A stretch of 64,000 nt of DNA from CALAED01 sp036378315 (GCA_036378315.1 DASUWU010000205.1:17349-81348), one strand, 5' to 3'. Numbered from the stretch's first letter, positions 32,980-42,300 are shown. Notes: generated by a model not told the origin, from the letters alone. Translations and numbers: made by a program.

Positions 32980-35585
32980 GACACGTTCTCCTCTTCGGCG
33001 GCGCGCAGCCAGGCCAGGCGGTCCGGGTCGTACACCGCCACGAACCGTTCGGAACGGTCCCGGCCGAGGTAGTACATCTCGGCCCCGTACGGAAGCCGGA
33101 CGCTGTCCACCTTGTACTCGCGGATCGTGCCGCCGCTCCCCGAGGCGAACCCGTCGCCGCGGAAGGGCGGCTGCTCGACCACCCAGCCGGCCTCGCCCCA
33201 GGCGCGCAGGTCGACCTCGCTCTGGCCGCCGAACGGGATGCGATACAGCTCCTCGCAGTACGCGGGCCAGCGGATGACGTACACGCCCTCGTCCTGCGGC
33301 GCGAACGGCGAGTCCGCGTCCAGCAGGCCGAGCGCCTGGTAGAGCTGCACCGGGGTCTGCAGGTCGGTCACGTCGGCCGACGGGTGCACGTAGCCACCGA
33401 CGCGGTCGTAGCCCTGTTCGAGGTACCAGCTCACCTGCGCGTGCGCGAGCACCTTCTGCATGATCATCGGCTGCCTGCGGATCGGCGCCGGGGCCGCCGG
33501 CCGGCCAGGCACCGCGGGACGCGCGGACGCCTCCCGCACGGACGCCTCCCGCGCGGACGGCATGTCGTGCGCGGACGGCATGTCGTGCGCGGGCGGCTCG
33601 GCCTCGGCGGGCGGCTCGGCCTCGCCGGCCGGCGTCCCTTCCGCGGTCGGCACGGCCGGCTGTACCGCGATGCCGGCGGCGGCCGCCGGGCCGGGCGGGG
33701 CGGGCGCCGCCGGGCCCGCGGGCGGCGCGGCGTTCAGGCCGACGCGGATCGACCACTCGCTCAGCTCCCTGACCTGGTGGCCGCGCAACGTGGCCCCGAT
33801 GCGGGTGCCGGGGTTGAGCGCCATCGTCCAGGCGGCGTCCGGCCACGCGGTGATCAGCTCGCGGAACGCGGCCTGGACGTACCGGGACCCGCCGCCGCTT
33901 TCGCGCAGCCGTTCATTCGACGTGAAGACCTGGACGGTGGTGGCGTCCTTCATCGCGGCGTCCCACCGGAACTCCGCGTCGCCCGGGATGATGTCCGGCG
34001 ACGCGTCGTCGGGGATCGGCACCAGGACGCCGGCGGACAGCAGGACGCGCAGGAACGCGTCGTTGTCGCCGCGCACCGCCGCGTCGAACAGCTCCTCGTC
34101 CACCCTGTTGCCAGGCTCGAAGTCGGGCACGGCGGCCGCCAGCGGCACCGGCGCCGCCGGTTCCGGAGTGCCAGCCAGCGCCCGCACCTGCTCCCCCGGC
34201 AGCGTGGCGTCGATCGGCGCCCCCGGGTTGAGGACGAGCGTCCAGCCTTCCTCGGGCCAGGCGGAGACGAGATCGAGGAACTCCGGCATGAGGAAGCGGC
34301 ACGGCCCGATGGCGTCCTGCATCCAGCGCAGGGACGTGAAGGCCAGCACGGCCGGCGTGCCGGCCACCGGCACCGGATGCCAGGGGAAGTCGGACTCGCC
34401 CGGCCTGGTCCCCCACGGGGTGTCGGGGTCGGCGGGCACCATCACCTGCGAGCCAAGCAGGATCTTGAAGAAGGCGTCGCGGTCGCGGCGCCCGGCGGCG
34501 TCGAAAAGCCGCTGCTCGATGTCGTTCTGCGGCTCGAACCTGGCGGCCAGCCGGCGCGCGGCCTCCTGGTCGGCCCACTCGGCGAGCCCGGCGATCTGCT
34601 CGCCGGGCAAGGACGCGCCCAGCGTCGTACCGGGGTTGATGGCCAGCGCCGTGGTCGCCGCCGGCCAGTACCGGATCACGCTCGCGAACGGCAGCCTCGT
34701 CACCTGGCCGGGCGCGGGCCCGGCCATGTCGCGGAGCCGCTCGATCGACGTGAACACCGGGATCGAGACCCGGCCGCCGATCTCGGTCACCGGCCACGGG
34801 AACCCCGGCCACCCGGGGCGCGGCGCCGGCTCGGAGTCGTCCGGTACCCGCAGCAGCACGTCCGCCTCGGCCAGCGCCCGGAGGAACGCGTCGTTGTCGC
34901 CGCGCTGCACCGCGTCGAGCAGCTTCACCTCGACCTCGCCGGAGGGCACGAAAGCCGCCGCGGGCGGAACGCCGCCGAACCGGCCGCGGATCGCGTCATC
35001 GCCCGCCGTGCCGTCCATGGCGCCCACGCCGTCCATGGCGCCCACGCCGTCCACGCCGTCCGGGCCGGCGATGCCGTCGCCGGCGCTCGCGCCGCTCGCC
35101 GCCTCGCTCCGGGTCGCGGCCTCGCTCCGGGTCGCCCGGTTCGGTGGACGGGCGTCCCGGCGCGGCCCGGCGCTGGGCGGCCTGGGGTCGCCGGCGGCCA
35201 CCTGCCTGAGGAACCATGAGGGCAGGTGTCCCTGGATCGGCAGCCCTTCGTCCACCAGCAGCCACCAGTCGGGCTCCGGCCACGCCTCGGCGATCTCCGC
35301 GAACTTCAGCTTGAGGAAGTGCTGGAAACGGCCGTTCGCCGCGGTACGCATGGCGGGCGGGGAGGTGTAGACGGGGACGCTGGTGCGCCCGTCGACCTCG
35401 ACCGTGGGCCAGGAGGGTTTGACGCTGCCCTCCAGCACGGCGTCGACGGTCTCGGGGTCGACGGGCACGATGAGCTCGGCCTCGGCGAGCGTCCGGAAGT
35501 ACGACTCGGCGTCGCCGTCGCGCAGCACCTCGCGCATGCGGCGTTCGTCGTCCGTCGCCGGCTGCCACGCGTCGGCCACGATCAC
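32976..35585 (-). CDS. Protein with four SseB-type repeats
   Basis: 869 residues from GTG 35585, with GGGGGAG 5 nt upstream. Four SseB N-terminal-type domains of about 110 residues stand in line, each starting with a D-x-x-x-F/Y-x-x-L-A-E/L-x-V signature: DAESYFRTLAEAELIVPV (about 25), DNDAFLRALAEADVLLRV, DRDAFFKILLGSQVMVPA and DNDAFLRVLLSAGVLVPI. Each later shows VPVYTS / IPVFTS / LAFTS / VQVFTS and a WxLxxNPGxPI strand. An Ala/Pro-rich linker with short DNA repeats leads to a different C-terminal domain of about 170 residues. SseB domains occur in secretion-related and many actinobacterial proteins, with unclear roles. The 131-residue gene downstream is coupled. Confidence 0.8.
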   Translation of the reverse strand: MIVADAWQPATDDERRMREVLRDGDAESYFRTLAEAELIVPVDPETVDAVLEGSVKPSWPTVEVDGRTSVPVYTSPPAMRTAANGRFQHFLKLKFAEIAEAWPEPDWWLLVDEGLPIQGHLPSWFLRQVAAGDPRPPSAGPRRDARPPNRATRSEAATRSEAASGASAGDGIAGPDGVDGVGAMDGVGAMDGTAGDDAIRGRFGGVPPAAAFVPSGEVEVKLLDAVQRGDNDAFLRALAEADVLLRVPDDSEPAPRPGWPGFPWPVTEIGGRVSIPVFTSIERLRDMAGPAPGQVTRLPFASVIRYWPAATTALAINPGTTLGASLPGEQIAGLAEWADQEAARRLAARFEPQNDIEQRLFDAAGRRDRDAFFKILLGSQVMVPADPDTPWGTRPGESDFPWHPVPVAGTPAVLAFTSLRWMQDAIGPCRFLMPEFLDLVSAWPEEGWTLVLNPGAPIDATLPGEQVRALAGTPEPAAPVPLAAAVPDFEPGNRVDEELFDAAVRGDNDAFLRVLLSAGVLVPIPDDASPDIIPGDAEFRWDAAMKDATTVQVFTSNERLRESGGGSRYVQAAFRELITAWPDAAWTMALNPGTRIGATLRGHQVRELSEWSIRVGLNAAPPAGPAAPAPPGPAAAAGIAVQPAVPTAEGTPAGEAEPPAEAEPPAHDMPSAHDMPSAREASVREASARPAVPGRPAAPAPIRRQPMIMQKVLAHAQVSWYLEQGYDRVGGYVHPSADVTDLQTPVQLYQALGLLDADSPFAPQDEGVYVIRWPAYCEELYRIPFGGQSEVDLRAWGEAGWVVEQPPFRGDGFASGSGGTIREYKVDSVRLPYGAEMYYLGRDRSERFVAVYDPDRLAWLRAAEEENVS

Positions 35586-35684
35586 GCTCCCCCTCTGCGG
35601 GCCTGGGACCAGGACCACCCCATCAGCATGGTAGGGCCCGAGCGTGCCCCATGGTCGGCCTCGCAGCCGATACCGTACGACACC

Positions 35685-36050
35685 GTGGTCATCAAGAGCC
35701 CGGTCATCAAGAGCGCGGCCGCCTGCCTGCTCGCGCTGGGACTCACGGCCGGCTGCGGCAACACCCATGCGGTCTGCGCTGACACCGAGAAGACGCTCGA
35801 GGACTTCGCCGCGCGGACGCGGACCCTGCCGCCGGCCGACGCCGCCCAGTGGCAGCGGGCGATCACCGATGTGGCCGGCCGCCTCGAGGTCCTGGCCCGC
35901 CGCGCGGACAGCGGCCGGCTCAAGAGGGCGCTGCGGGAGACGGCGGCGTCCTACCGCGCCGCGGCCGCCGGCATGTCCCGCGGCGACACCGCGGCGCTGT
36001 CCGCCGCGATCCGCGGGCAGGTGCCGCGGCTCGACGAGGCGTGCCGCTGA
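35685..36050 (+). CDS. Small lipoprotein
   Basis: 121 residues from GTG 35685. Lipobox LTAGC (ACLLALGLTAGCGN) at residue 22. The mature part is helical and charged (CADTEKTLEDFAARTRTLPP, QRAITDVAGRLEVLARRADS, LRETAASYRAAAAGMSRGDT), with a Cys near each end. No family recognised. It is divergent from the SseB gene by 99 bp, and the stop touches the convergent penicillin-binding-protein gene directly. There is no ribosome site; TACCGT ends 8 nt before the start, so a leaderless message is likely. Confidence 0.75.
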   Translation: MVIKSPVIKSAAACLLALGLTAGCGNTHAVCADTEKTLEDFAARTRTLPPADAAQWQRAITDVAGRLEVLARRADSGRLKRALRETAASYRAAAAGMSRGDTAALSAAIRGQVPRLDEACR

Positions 36051-38396
36051 TCAAGAGGTATCGGCGGGCGGCTTGGTGTGCGGCGGGCCGCTCGAGGTGC
36101 GGGTGGGCCCGGGCAGGGTCGGTAGGCCGGTGGGTTCCGGCGGCGACGTCGGCCCCGTGGGCCGTCCGGTCGGCTCCCCGGACTTGGTCGGCTTGGGCCG
36201 CGGACCGCTGGTCGTCGGGCCAGGACGCGGCGCGGTGGTCGCCGCCACGCTGCGGTCGACGGTGCGGTCGGCCACCCGGGTGGTGGGGGCGCCGAAGTCC
36301 TCGGGCGGCAGGTTGTTGGTGGCGTCGGTCATGAACACCCGCCAGACCCGCGCGGGCAGCGCCCCGCCGTAGGCCGAGTAGCCAGGGATGTGCAGCGGCT
36401 TGTTGTCGGTCTGGAACATCGCCACCGAGGTCGCGAGCTGCGGGACGAAGCCGTTGAACCAGATCGCCCTGCCCTTGTCGGTCGTGCCGGTCTTGCCGGC
36501 GACCGGGCGGCCGTCGGGCAGCTGGGCGTTCGTGCCGGTGCCGCTCTCGACCACCCGGGTCATCGCGTACGTCGCGTCACGGGCGACCGACGTGCTGAAC
36601 GCGCGGCTGGCGGTCGCGGTGAACCGATGATCGTGGCCTTCGGAATCGGTGATCGATTTGATGACGTGCGGCGCGCGGTAGAGGCCATCGGCGGCGAACG
36701 TGGCGTAGCCGGCGGCCTGCTGCAGCGGGCTGACCGCTGTGACGCCGATGGACAGGGTCGGCGCACCCTTGTTCGGCGCGATTTGCTCCGCCGGGATCCC
36801 GGCCTTCTCGGCCATGTCGGCGACCTTGCCGAGGCCGACATCGAGGCCGAGGTTCACGTATGCGGTATTGATCGACCGCTTGGTCGCGGTGACCAGGTTC
36901 ACCATGCCGTAGCTCTCGTCGCTGTCGTTCTTGATCGGTTTGCACCCCGGCTGCCGGTACGCGCACCGGTGGGCGCCACGGAAGTACTGCGGCGAGCTGC
37001 CGTCGACGGTGTCGGTCAGCTCGGCGCCGTCGGCCAGCGCGGCGGCCAGGACGTACGGCTTGAAGCCCGAGCCCGCCTGCACCTTCGACTGGGTGACGGT
37101 GTCGAACTGCTTCTTGAGGTAGTCGCGGCCACCGTAGAACGCCGTCACCTCGCCGGTGGCCGGGTCGACGGCGACCAGCCCCACCCTGACCTCCTTCGGC
37201 GTGCCCTTCGGCAGCTGCGAGGTGACCGCGTGCTCGGCCGCGTCCATCAGGTCCTTGTCGAACGTTGTGACGATCTTGAGCCCGCCGCGCCTGATCTGGT
37301 CCTCGGTGTAACCGCGGGCCATCGCCTCCTGCTTGGCCAGCTGCCACATGTAGCCGGTCTGGCCGCCCAGGCTGGGCGTCTCGACCTCTTTGTCGGCTTT
37401 GGGGAAGGCCATGGTCTCGGCCTCGGCGGGGGAGACGGCGCCGAGCTTCACCATGCCGTCCACGACGTACTGCCACCGCGCCCTGGCGTACCCGTGGTTC
37501 GCCGGCAGGGCGAAGCTGGTCGGCGCCTGGATCGCGGCGGCCAGGTAGGCGGCCTCGGACGGGGTGAGCTGGCCGACGTCCGTGTCGAAGTACGCGTGCG
37601 CGGCGGCCTCTATCCCGTACGCGCCGCGCCCGAAGTAGATCGTGTTGAGGTACTGCTCGAGGATCCAGTCCTTGTCCTTCTCGTTGCCGACCTTCAGCGC
37701 GACCATGATTTCTTTGAGCTTGCGGGTGACCGTGCGTCGCTGGCTGAGGCCGCTGTAGTAGTTGCGGACCATCTGCTGGGTGATGGTGGACCCGCCCTGC
37801 ACCTGGGCGCCCGACACGGTCGACCAGAGAGCCCGCGCGGTGCCGCTGATCGAGACGCCGGGATCGGCGTAGAAGCTGCGGTTCTCGGCCGCGATCACCG
37901 CCATCCGCACCGACTGCGGCACCTTGGCCAGCGGGACGGGACGGCGGTCCCTGCCCTCGGTGTAGAACGGGGTCTTGCCGTCGCTGTAGTAGAAGGTCGA
38001 GCCCTTCGCCATGGCGTCCGCCTGTGCCGACGACGGGACCGGCGTCATGAAGTAGGCGATGGCGAAGCCGGCGACGCCGAAGCCGATCAAACCGAGGGCG
38101 GTGAAACCGACCCGCCGGACGTACCTGACGAGCCGGGACCTGGGACGGGGTGGTGCCACCGGGTGGGCGCGGGGGCGTGGGCGAAGCCGCGCACGCGAAG
38201 AGGGCGGCGGCGGCGCGGCGGCGTCGTCCTCGGCGTTGGCGTCGTCGTCGGCGTGGGGACTATCGGCGTCCTGGGCTGCCGCGTCGTTGCCGGCGTCCCC
38301 GCCGGACGCCGCGGCGGCGGCGCGGGTGTCGTCGCCTGGTGGCTCGCCCGGATCGGCGGGCGTCGAATCGGCCGGACCGCGGCCCTCGTCATTCAC
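36051..38396 (-). CDS. Class A penicillin-binding protein (transglycosylase/transpeptidase)
   Basis: 781 residues. Acidic N-terminal tail, one helix near 95-115 (GFTALGLIGFGVAGFAIAYF). GT51 glycosyltransferase domain about 140-310 with VIAAENRSFYADPGVS, GGSTITQQMVRN and ILEQYLNTIYFGRGAYGIEA. Transpeptidase domain about 390-690 with active-site Ser in GSGFKPYVLA, SIN in KRSINTAYVNLG and KTGTTD. The end is a Thr/Pro-rich tail. It polymerises and cross-links peptidoglycan outside the membrane. The Glu of the first GT motif is in AENRSF, where EDxxF is usual, a mild variation. An orphan CelR-type box lies about 320 bp upstream. Confidence 0.93.
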   Translation of the reverse strand: MNDEGRGPADSTPADPGEPPGDDTRAAAAASGGDAGNDAAAQDADSPHADDDANAEDDAAAPPPPSSRARLRPRPRAHPVAPPRPRSRLVRYVRRVGFTALGLIGFGVAGFAIAYFMTPVPSSAQADAMAKGSTFYYSDGKTPFYTEGRDRRPVPLAKVPQSVRMAVIAAENRSFYADPGVSISGTARALWSTVSGAQVQGGSTITQQMVRNYYSGLSQRRTVTRKLKEIMVALKVGNEKDKDWILEQYLNTIYFGRGAYGIEAAAHAYFDTDVGQLTPSEAAYLAAAIQAPTSFALPANHGYARARWQYVVDGMVKLGAVSPAEAETMAFPKADKEVETPSLGGQTGYMWQLAKQEAMARGYTEDQIRRGGLKIVTTFDKDLMDAAEHAVTSQLPKGTPKEVRVGLVAVDPATGEVTAFYGGRDYLKKQFDTVTQSKVQAGSGFKPYVLAAALADGAELTDTVDGSSPQYFRGAHRCAYRQPGCKPIKNDSDESYGMVNLVTATKRSINTAYVNLGLDVGLGKVADMAEKAGIPAEQIAPNKGAPTLSIGVTAVSPLQQAAGYATFAADGLYRAPHVIKSITDSEGHDHRFTATASRAFSTSVARDATYAMTRVVESGTGTNAQLPDGRPVAGKTGTTDKGRAIWFNGFVPQLATSVAMFQTDNKPLHIPGYSAYGGALPARVWRVFMTDATNNLPPEDFGAPTTRVADRTVDRSVAATTAPRPGPTTSGPRPKPTKSGEPTGRPTGPTSPPEPTGLPTLPGPTRTSSGPPHTKPPADTS

Positions 38397-38716
38397 TTAT
38401 CCCCCGTGAGCTGCAGATACTTGGACGATACCGGGGGGTGACCGACGTAGCGGATGGACGAAACGGCCATCGCGGTTCGTGCTCTCGCCGTTCTTGCCTC
38501 ATGGACCGACGCCTCCCTGCCTATATGTGACGAATGAGCGTCGTGTCCGGTTGCCTGCGGGCGACACGGTCATGCGCCACGGATCGGCGGGCCGTGACGG
38601 CTGAAAGATTTCACGGCCGGAGCGACCCGCACCGCTCCGGCGTCGCATGTCGTCGTACCCGCTCACGCGCGGGGCAGTCCGCGCGTTGTCCGCCGGCACG
38701 CGGCGCCCTTACCGTA

Positions 38717-38730
38717 TGGGAGCGCTCCCA
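38717..38730. promoter_or_regulatory. CelR/CebR-type LacI-family operator
   Basis: TGGGAGCGCTCCCA, a perfect 14-bp palindrome identical to the operator of the cellobiose-responsive regulators CelR (Thermobifida) and CebR (Streptomyces). No cellulase, sugar transporter or LacI gene is adjacent. A minus-strand TACGGT at 38716-38711 overlaps its edge and could be a -10 box for a transcript towards the PBP gene. Confidence 0.75.
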
Positions 38731-38763
38731 CGGCTCCGGCCAGCACCCCGCCGGCACGGACCG

Positions 38764-38802
38764 CCCGCCGCTCAGGGGACCACGGCACTCCTGAGCGGCG
38801 GG
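38764..38802 (-). terminator. Terminator hairpin after the lpd-like operon
   Basis: A perfect 13-bp stem CCCGCCGCTCAGG / CCTGAGCGGCGGG with a 13-nt loop, 24 nt beyond the stop of the lpd-like gene. No T-tract follows. It probably ends the isomerase-E1-lpd transcript. Confidence 0.65.
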
Positions 38803-38825
38803 TCCCATCACAGGGGCCCCGAGTC

Positions 38826-40217
38826 TCAGCCCAGGTCGCGCAGCGCGTCCTCGATGGCGCGATGGAACGTCGGGTAGGCGTAGATCATGTGCCGCAGCCG
38901 CTCGGTCGGCACCTCGCCGTGCACGGCCACGACGAGCGCGCCGAGTACCTCGCCGCCCCACGGTCCCGCCGATGTGGCGCCGACGAGCACGCCGCGCTCG
39001 GCGTCCTCGACGAGCTTGATGAATCCGTCGTTGCCCGCCTTGTGGATCCAGCCGCGAGCCGACGACGGCAGCTCCGCGTGCCCCGTGCGCACCGTGCGGC
39101 CCTGGTCCCGCGCCGCCGCCTCGGTGAGCCCCACCCCGCCGATCTCCGGATCGGTGAAGGTGACCCTGGGCACCGCGCGGTAGTCGGCCGCAGGCCCGTC
39201 CTCGCCCAGGATGTCGCGTACCACGATCGCCGCCTGGTACATCGACACGTGCGTGAACTCGCCCTTGCCGGTGACGTCGCCGAGCGCCCACACGCCGTCG
39301 GTCACCCGCATGCGCTCATCGACCGGGATGGCGCGGGCGCCGGTGTCGACGCCGACCGCGCCGGCGCCAACACCGGCCAGGTCGGCGCGGCGCCCGGTCG
39401 CGACGACCAGGCGCTCGGCGGTCAGCGACTCGCCGCCGCGCAGGTCGAGGGTGAACCGCGACCCGTCGTGCGCGACACGGGTGGTCATGGCGCCGGCCCG
39501 TACGGCGATGCCCTCGCGGGTGAAGACCTCGGCGATCAGCCGGCTCGCCTCCGGCTCCTCGAGCGGCAGCAGCCGGTCGGCCGCCTCGGCGACGGTCACC
39601 TGGGCGCCGAACCGCGCGAACACCTGGGCCAGCTCGAGGCCGATCGCGCCGCCGCCCAGCACGATCAACGACTCGGGCACCTGCTCGGTCTCGACCGCCT
39701 CGCGGTTGGTCCAGTACGGCGTGCCGGCGAGCCCGTCGATCGGCGGCGCCGCCGGTTCCGTACCGGTCGCCACCACGATGCCGCGGCGCGCCCGGTACAC
39801 CTGCTCGCCCTCGCCGCCCGCCGCCGCGCGCCCGGGCCGCACGGTCACCTCGCCGGGCGCGGTGATGCGCCCGTGGCCGCGGACGAACCGGCCGCCCTTG
39901 GCGGTGAACCGCTCCACGGCGACCTTGTCGTCCCACGTGTCGGTGGCCTCCTCGCGGATGCGATGGGCCACCGGCGACCAGTCGGGCAGCACGGTCGACG
40001 TGCCGGCCATCCCGCCCACCCGGCGGGTCTCAGCGAGCAGGTCGGCGGCACGGATCATCATCTTGGTCGGCACGCAGCCGTAGTACGGGCACTCCCCGCC
40101 CACCAGCCTCGCCTCGACGCCGACGACGTCGAGACCGGCCTCGGCGAGCGTTCCCGCGACGTACTCACCGCCCGGGCCCATCCCGATGACGACGATGTCG
40201 GTCTCGTGGATGCTCAT
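38826..40217 (-). CDS. FAD/NAD-linked disulfide reductase (dihydrolipoamide dehydrogenase-like)
   Basis: 463 residues. FAD site DIVVIGMGPGGEYVAGTLAE near residue 6, redox disulfide GGECPYYGCVPTK (C43 and C48, the CxxxxC type), NAD site LIVLGGGAIGLELAQVFARF near 185, second FAD motif VWALGDVTGKGEFTH near 300. The C-terminal dimer domain ends HGEVPTERLRHMIYAYPTFH with the His/Pro/Thr of the reductase active site. It lies 52 nt after the E1 beta gene and is probably its E3, reoxidising lipoamide with NAD. Mercuric reductase or mycothione reductase are less likely readings, as CVNVGC is not present. Confidence 0.85.
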   Translation of the reverse strand: MSIHETDIVVIGMGPGGEYVAGTLAEAGLDVVGVEARLVGGECPYYGCVPTKMMIRAADLLAETRRVGGMAGTSTVLPDWSPVAHRIREEATDTWDDKVAVERFTAKGGRFVRGHGRITAPGEVTVRPGRAAAGGEGEQVYRARRGIVVATGTEPAAPPIDGLAGTPYWTNREAVETEQVPESLIVLGGGAIGLELAQVFARFGAQVTVAEAADRLLPLEEPEASRLIAEVFTREGIAVRAGAMTTRVAHDGSRFTLDLRGGESLTAERLVVATGRRADLAGVGAGAVGVDTGARAIPVDERMRVTDGVWALGDVTGKGEFTHVSMYQAAIVVRDILGEDGPAADYRAVPRVTFTDPEIGGVGLTEAAARDQGRTVRTGHAELPSSARGWIHKAGNDGFIKLVEDAERGVLVGATSAGPWGGEVLGALVVAVHGEVPTERLRHMIYAYPTFHRAIEDALRDLG

Positions 40218-40269
40218 GGCCCTATTGTGTCCCCAGCCCCGAGGACATCATGCGCTACGTCGCGGCCAC

Positions 40270-41253
40270 CTACGTCGCGGCGACCGGGGCCTCGCCCAGG
40301 ACCTGGCGGACGGCTCCGACGATCTTTTCCTCGTCCGGCAGGATGTACTCCTCCATCGGCTGGCTGTACGGGATCGTCGAGTCCAGCGCGGTGACCAGCT
40401 TGATCGGGGCGCGCAGCGAGGAGAAGCCGGCCTCGGCGACCTCGGCCGCGATGACCACGGCGGCCGACGCGTGCCTGGTCGCCTGGTCGACCAGCACCAG
40501 GTGGCCCGTCTTGGCCACCGACTCGAGGATCGTGCCGGTGTCCAGCGGCGCCAGCGTGCGCGGGTCGATCACCTCGGCGCTGATCCCCTCGGCGGCCAGC
40601 CGCTCGGCGGCGGCCAGCGACCTGCCGACCGTCCAGCCGGTGCCCACGATCGTCACGTCCGTGCCCTCCCTGCGCACCGCGGCCTCTCCGAACGGCACCA
40701 GGTACTCGCCCTCCGGCACCTCACCGTGCTCGAGGGTGAGCAGGTAGTGCTGGAAGTAGCAGACCGGGTTGTCGTCGCGGATGGCGGTGGCCATCAGGCC
40801 CTTCGCGTCGGCGGGCGTGGACGGCAGCGCCACCTTGAGCCCGGGTACGCCCATGAACATGCCGTAGATCGACCCGGTGTGCTGGCCGGCCCAGCCGGCG
40901 GTGAAGCCGTACCCGGCCTTCATGACGAGCGGCACCTTGACCTGGCCGCCGGTCATGTAGCGGAACCGCGGCGCCTCGTTCACCACCTGGTCCATGCCGA
41001 CGAGCATGAACTCGGCCATGTAGAGCTCCACCACCGGCCGGTAGCCGGCCAGCGCGGCGCCGATGCCGATGCCGAGCTCCGCCGTCTCGGAGATCGGCGT
41101 GACCCGTACGCGGTCCGCGCCGAACTCCTGGAGGAACGGGTCGTCCTTCGTGGTGGCGAGGTTCTGCCCGAAGTAGAGGACGCTCTCGTCGCGCTGCATC
41201 TCCAGCTGGACGGCCTCGCTGATAGCGGCGATGTAGGGGAGTTCCCGTGCCAT
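40270..41253 (-). CDS. 2-oxoacid dehydrogenase E1 component, beta subunit
   Basis: 327 residues from ATG 41253, with GGAGAC upstream. Transketolase-like pyrimidine-binding domain with RVTPISETAELGIGIGAALA near 48 and VPLVMKAGYGFTAGWAGQHT near 108, then LKVALPSTPADAKGLMATAI, and the C-terminal domain with VTIVGTGWTVGRSLAAAERL. Standard members read QHSQ here; this one has QHTGSIYGMF, a small departure in the active-site region. With the alpha subunit 21 nt upstream it forms the alpha2beta2 thiamine-diphosphate decarboxylase. No E2 acyltransferase gene is in the window, so the substrate and acceptor are open. Confidence 0.88.
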   Translation of the reverse strand: MARELPYIAAISEAVQLEMQRDESVLYFGQNLATTKDDPFLQEFGADRVRVTPISETAELGIGIGAALAGYRPVVELYMAEFMLVGMDQVVNEAPRFRYMTGGQVKVPLVMKAGYGFTAGWAGQHTGSIYGMFMGVPGLKVALPSTPADAKGLMATAIRDDNPVCYFQHYLLTLEHGEVPEGEYLVPFGEAAVRREGTDVTIVGTGWTVGRSLAAAERLAAEGISAEVIDPRTLAPLDTGTILESVAKTGHLVLVDQATRHASAAVVIAAEVAEAGFSSLRAPIKLVTALDSTIPYSQPMEEYILPDEEKIVGAVRQVLGEAPVAAT

Positions 41254-41274
41254 GGCGGTGGTCTCCGTCTCCTG

Positions 41275-42300
41275 CTATGCGTACACGAACTTGACGGCGT
41301 CTTCGGGCTTCGGGAAGGGGCTCTCCAGGCCGAAGTCCACTGCCTCCTGCATCTCCGCCCTCGCGGCCGCCGCGATCTCGTCGGCCTGCTCCGGCGTCAG
41401 GGTCTTGTCGGTGACGAGCTTCGCGCGGAACCGCGGCACCGGGTCGCCGCGCTTGGCGGCCTCGTATTCTTCCGTCGCCCCGAACACCTCGACGGCCTCG
41501 TGCTCCGGGAAGTGGAGCGGCACGCCGGGCGGGGCGATGATGTTGCCGTGCGCGCTCAGCCGGTAGATCTTCGATTCGACGAGCGTCGGGCCGCCGCCGT
41601 CGCGGGCGCGCGCCACCGCTGCCGCCACCTCGCCGTGCACCGCGAGCGGGTCGCCTCCGTCGACGGTGACGCCGGGCATGCTGTAGGCGCGCGCCTTGAC
41701 CGACAGCGGCTCGCCCGCCGCCGCGTTGGCGTCCTCCTGCTCGACCCGGGTGACGGCGTTGTAGTTGTTGTTCTCCAGCACGTACACGATCGGCAGCTTC
41801 CACAGCGAGGCGATGTTGAGCGACTCGTGGAAGGCGCCCTGCTTGGTCGCGCCGTCGCCGAAGAAGCAGAGGACGACCTGTCCCTCGTGCCGGATCTGCG
41901 CCGCGTACGCCGCGCCGGTCGCCTGCGGGATGCCCTGGCCGACGATGCCCGAGGTGCCGAGGAAGCCGCGTTCGACGTCGGTCAGGTGCATGGACCCGCC
42001 GTACCCGCCGCACAGCCCGGACGTCCGGCCGTAGATCTCCGCCATCATCGCCTTCGGCGGCGTGCCGAGGACGAGGGGGTAGCCGTGGCAGCGATAGGTC
42101 GCCATGAGCTGGTCGCCGGGGCGGATCGCGGCGAGGGAGCCGACGATCGACGCCTCGGCGCCGTCCGCGAGGTGCGTGTGCCCGCGGATCACGCCCGGGT
42201 GCTCCTCGAACGTGCGCTTGACCCGTTCCTCGAACTCGCGGACCCGCACCATCTGCGTGTACATCCACACGAGGTCTGGGGCATCGGCCGTGTCGGTCAC
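41275..42300 (-). CDS. 2-oxoacid (acetoin-type) dehydrogenase E1 component, alpha subunit
   Basis: 341 residues from GTG 42300, with AAGGGAG about 8 nt upstream. The thiamine-diphosphate motif GDGATKQGAFHESLNIAS and its end VYVLENNNYNA lie near 140-175. HLxxGxEA is replaced by THLADGAEASIVG near 42. Gly-rich SMHLTDVERGFLGTSGIVGQ precedes the motif. Closest by look to acetoin dehydrogenase/pyruvate dehydrogenase alpha. It lies in one operon with the beta subunit, the lpd-like gene and the isomerase 16 nt upstream. Confidence 0.88.
   Translation of the reverse strand: MTDTADAPDLVWMYTQMVRVREFEERVKRTFEEHPGVIRGHTHLADGAEASIVGSLAAIRPGDQLMATYRCHGYPLVLGTPPKAMMAEIYGRTSGLCGGYGGSMHLTDVERGFLGTSGIVGQGIPQATGAAYAAQIRHEGQVVLCFFGDGATKQGAFHESLNIASLWKLPIVYVLENNNYNAVTRVEQEDANAAAGEPLSVKARAYSMPGVTVDGGDPLAVHGEVAAAVARARDGGGPTLVESKIYRLSAHGNIIAPPGVPLHFPEHEAVEVFGATEEYEAAKRGDPVPRFRAKLVTDKTLTPEQADEIAAAARAEMQEAVDFGLESPFPKPEDAVKFVYA

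Larger units (their letters stand above)
38397..38825. other. 429-bp intergenic region with operator and hairpin
   Basis: Lies between the minus-strand lpd-like gene (stop 38826) and the minus-strand PBP gene (start 38396). It holds a 13-bp hairpin (38764-38802), a perfect CelR/CebR-type palindrome (38717-38730) and a TACGGT hexamer beside it. A weak 66-codon frame (GTG 38699 to 38499, minus) could be coded just downstream of the palindrome but has no recognisable features. A promoter for the PBP gene is expected in 38400-38500. Confidence 0.5.

Noticed and set aside
38499..38699. 66-codon minus-strand frame just downstream of the CelR-type box
   Set aside because: No ribosome site, no recognisable motif and Arg-rich composition; kept only as a remark in the intergenic entry.
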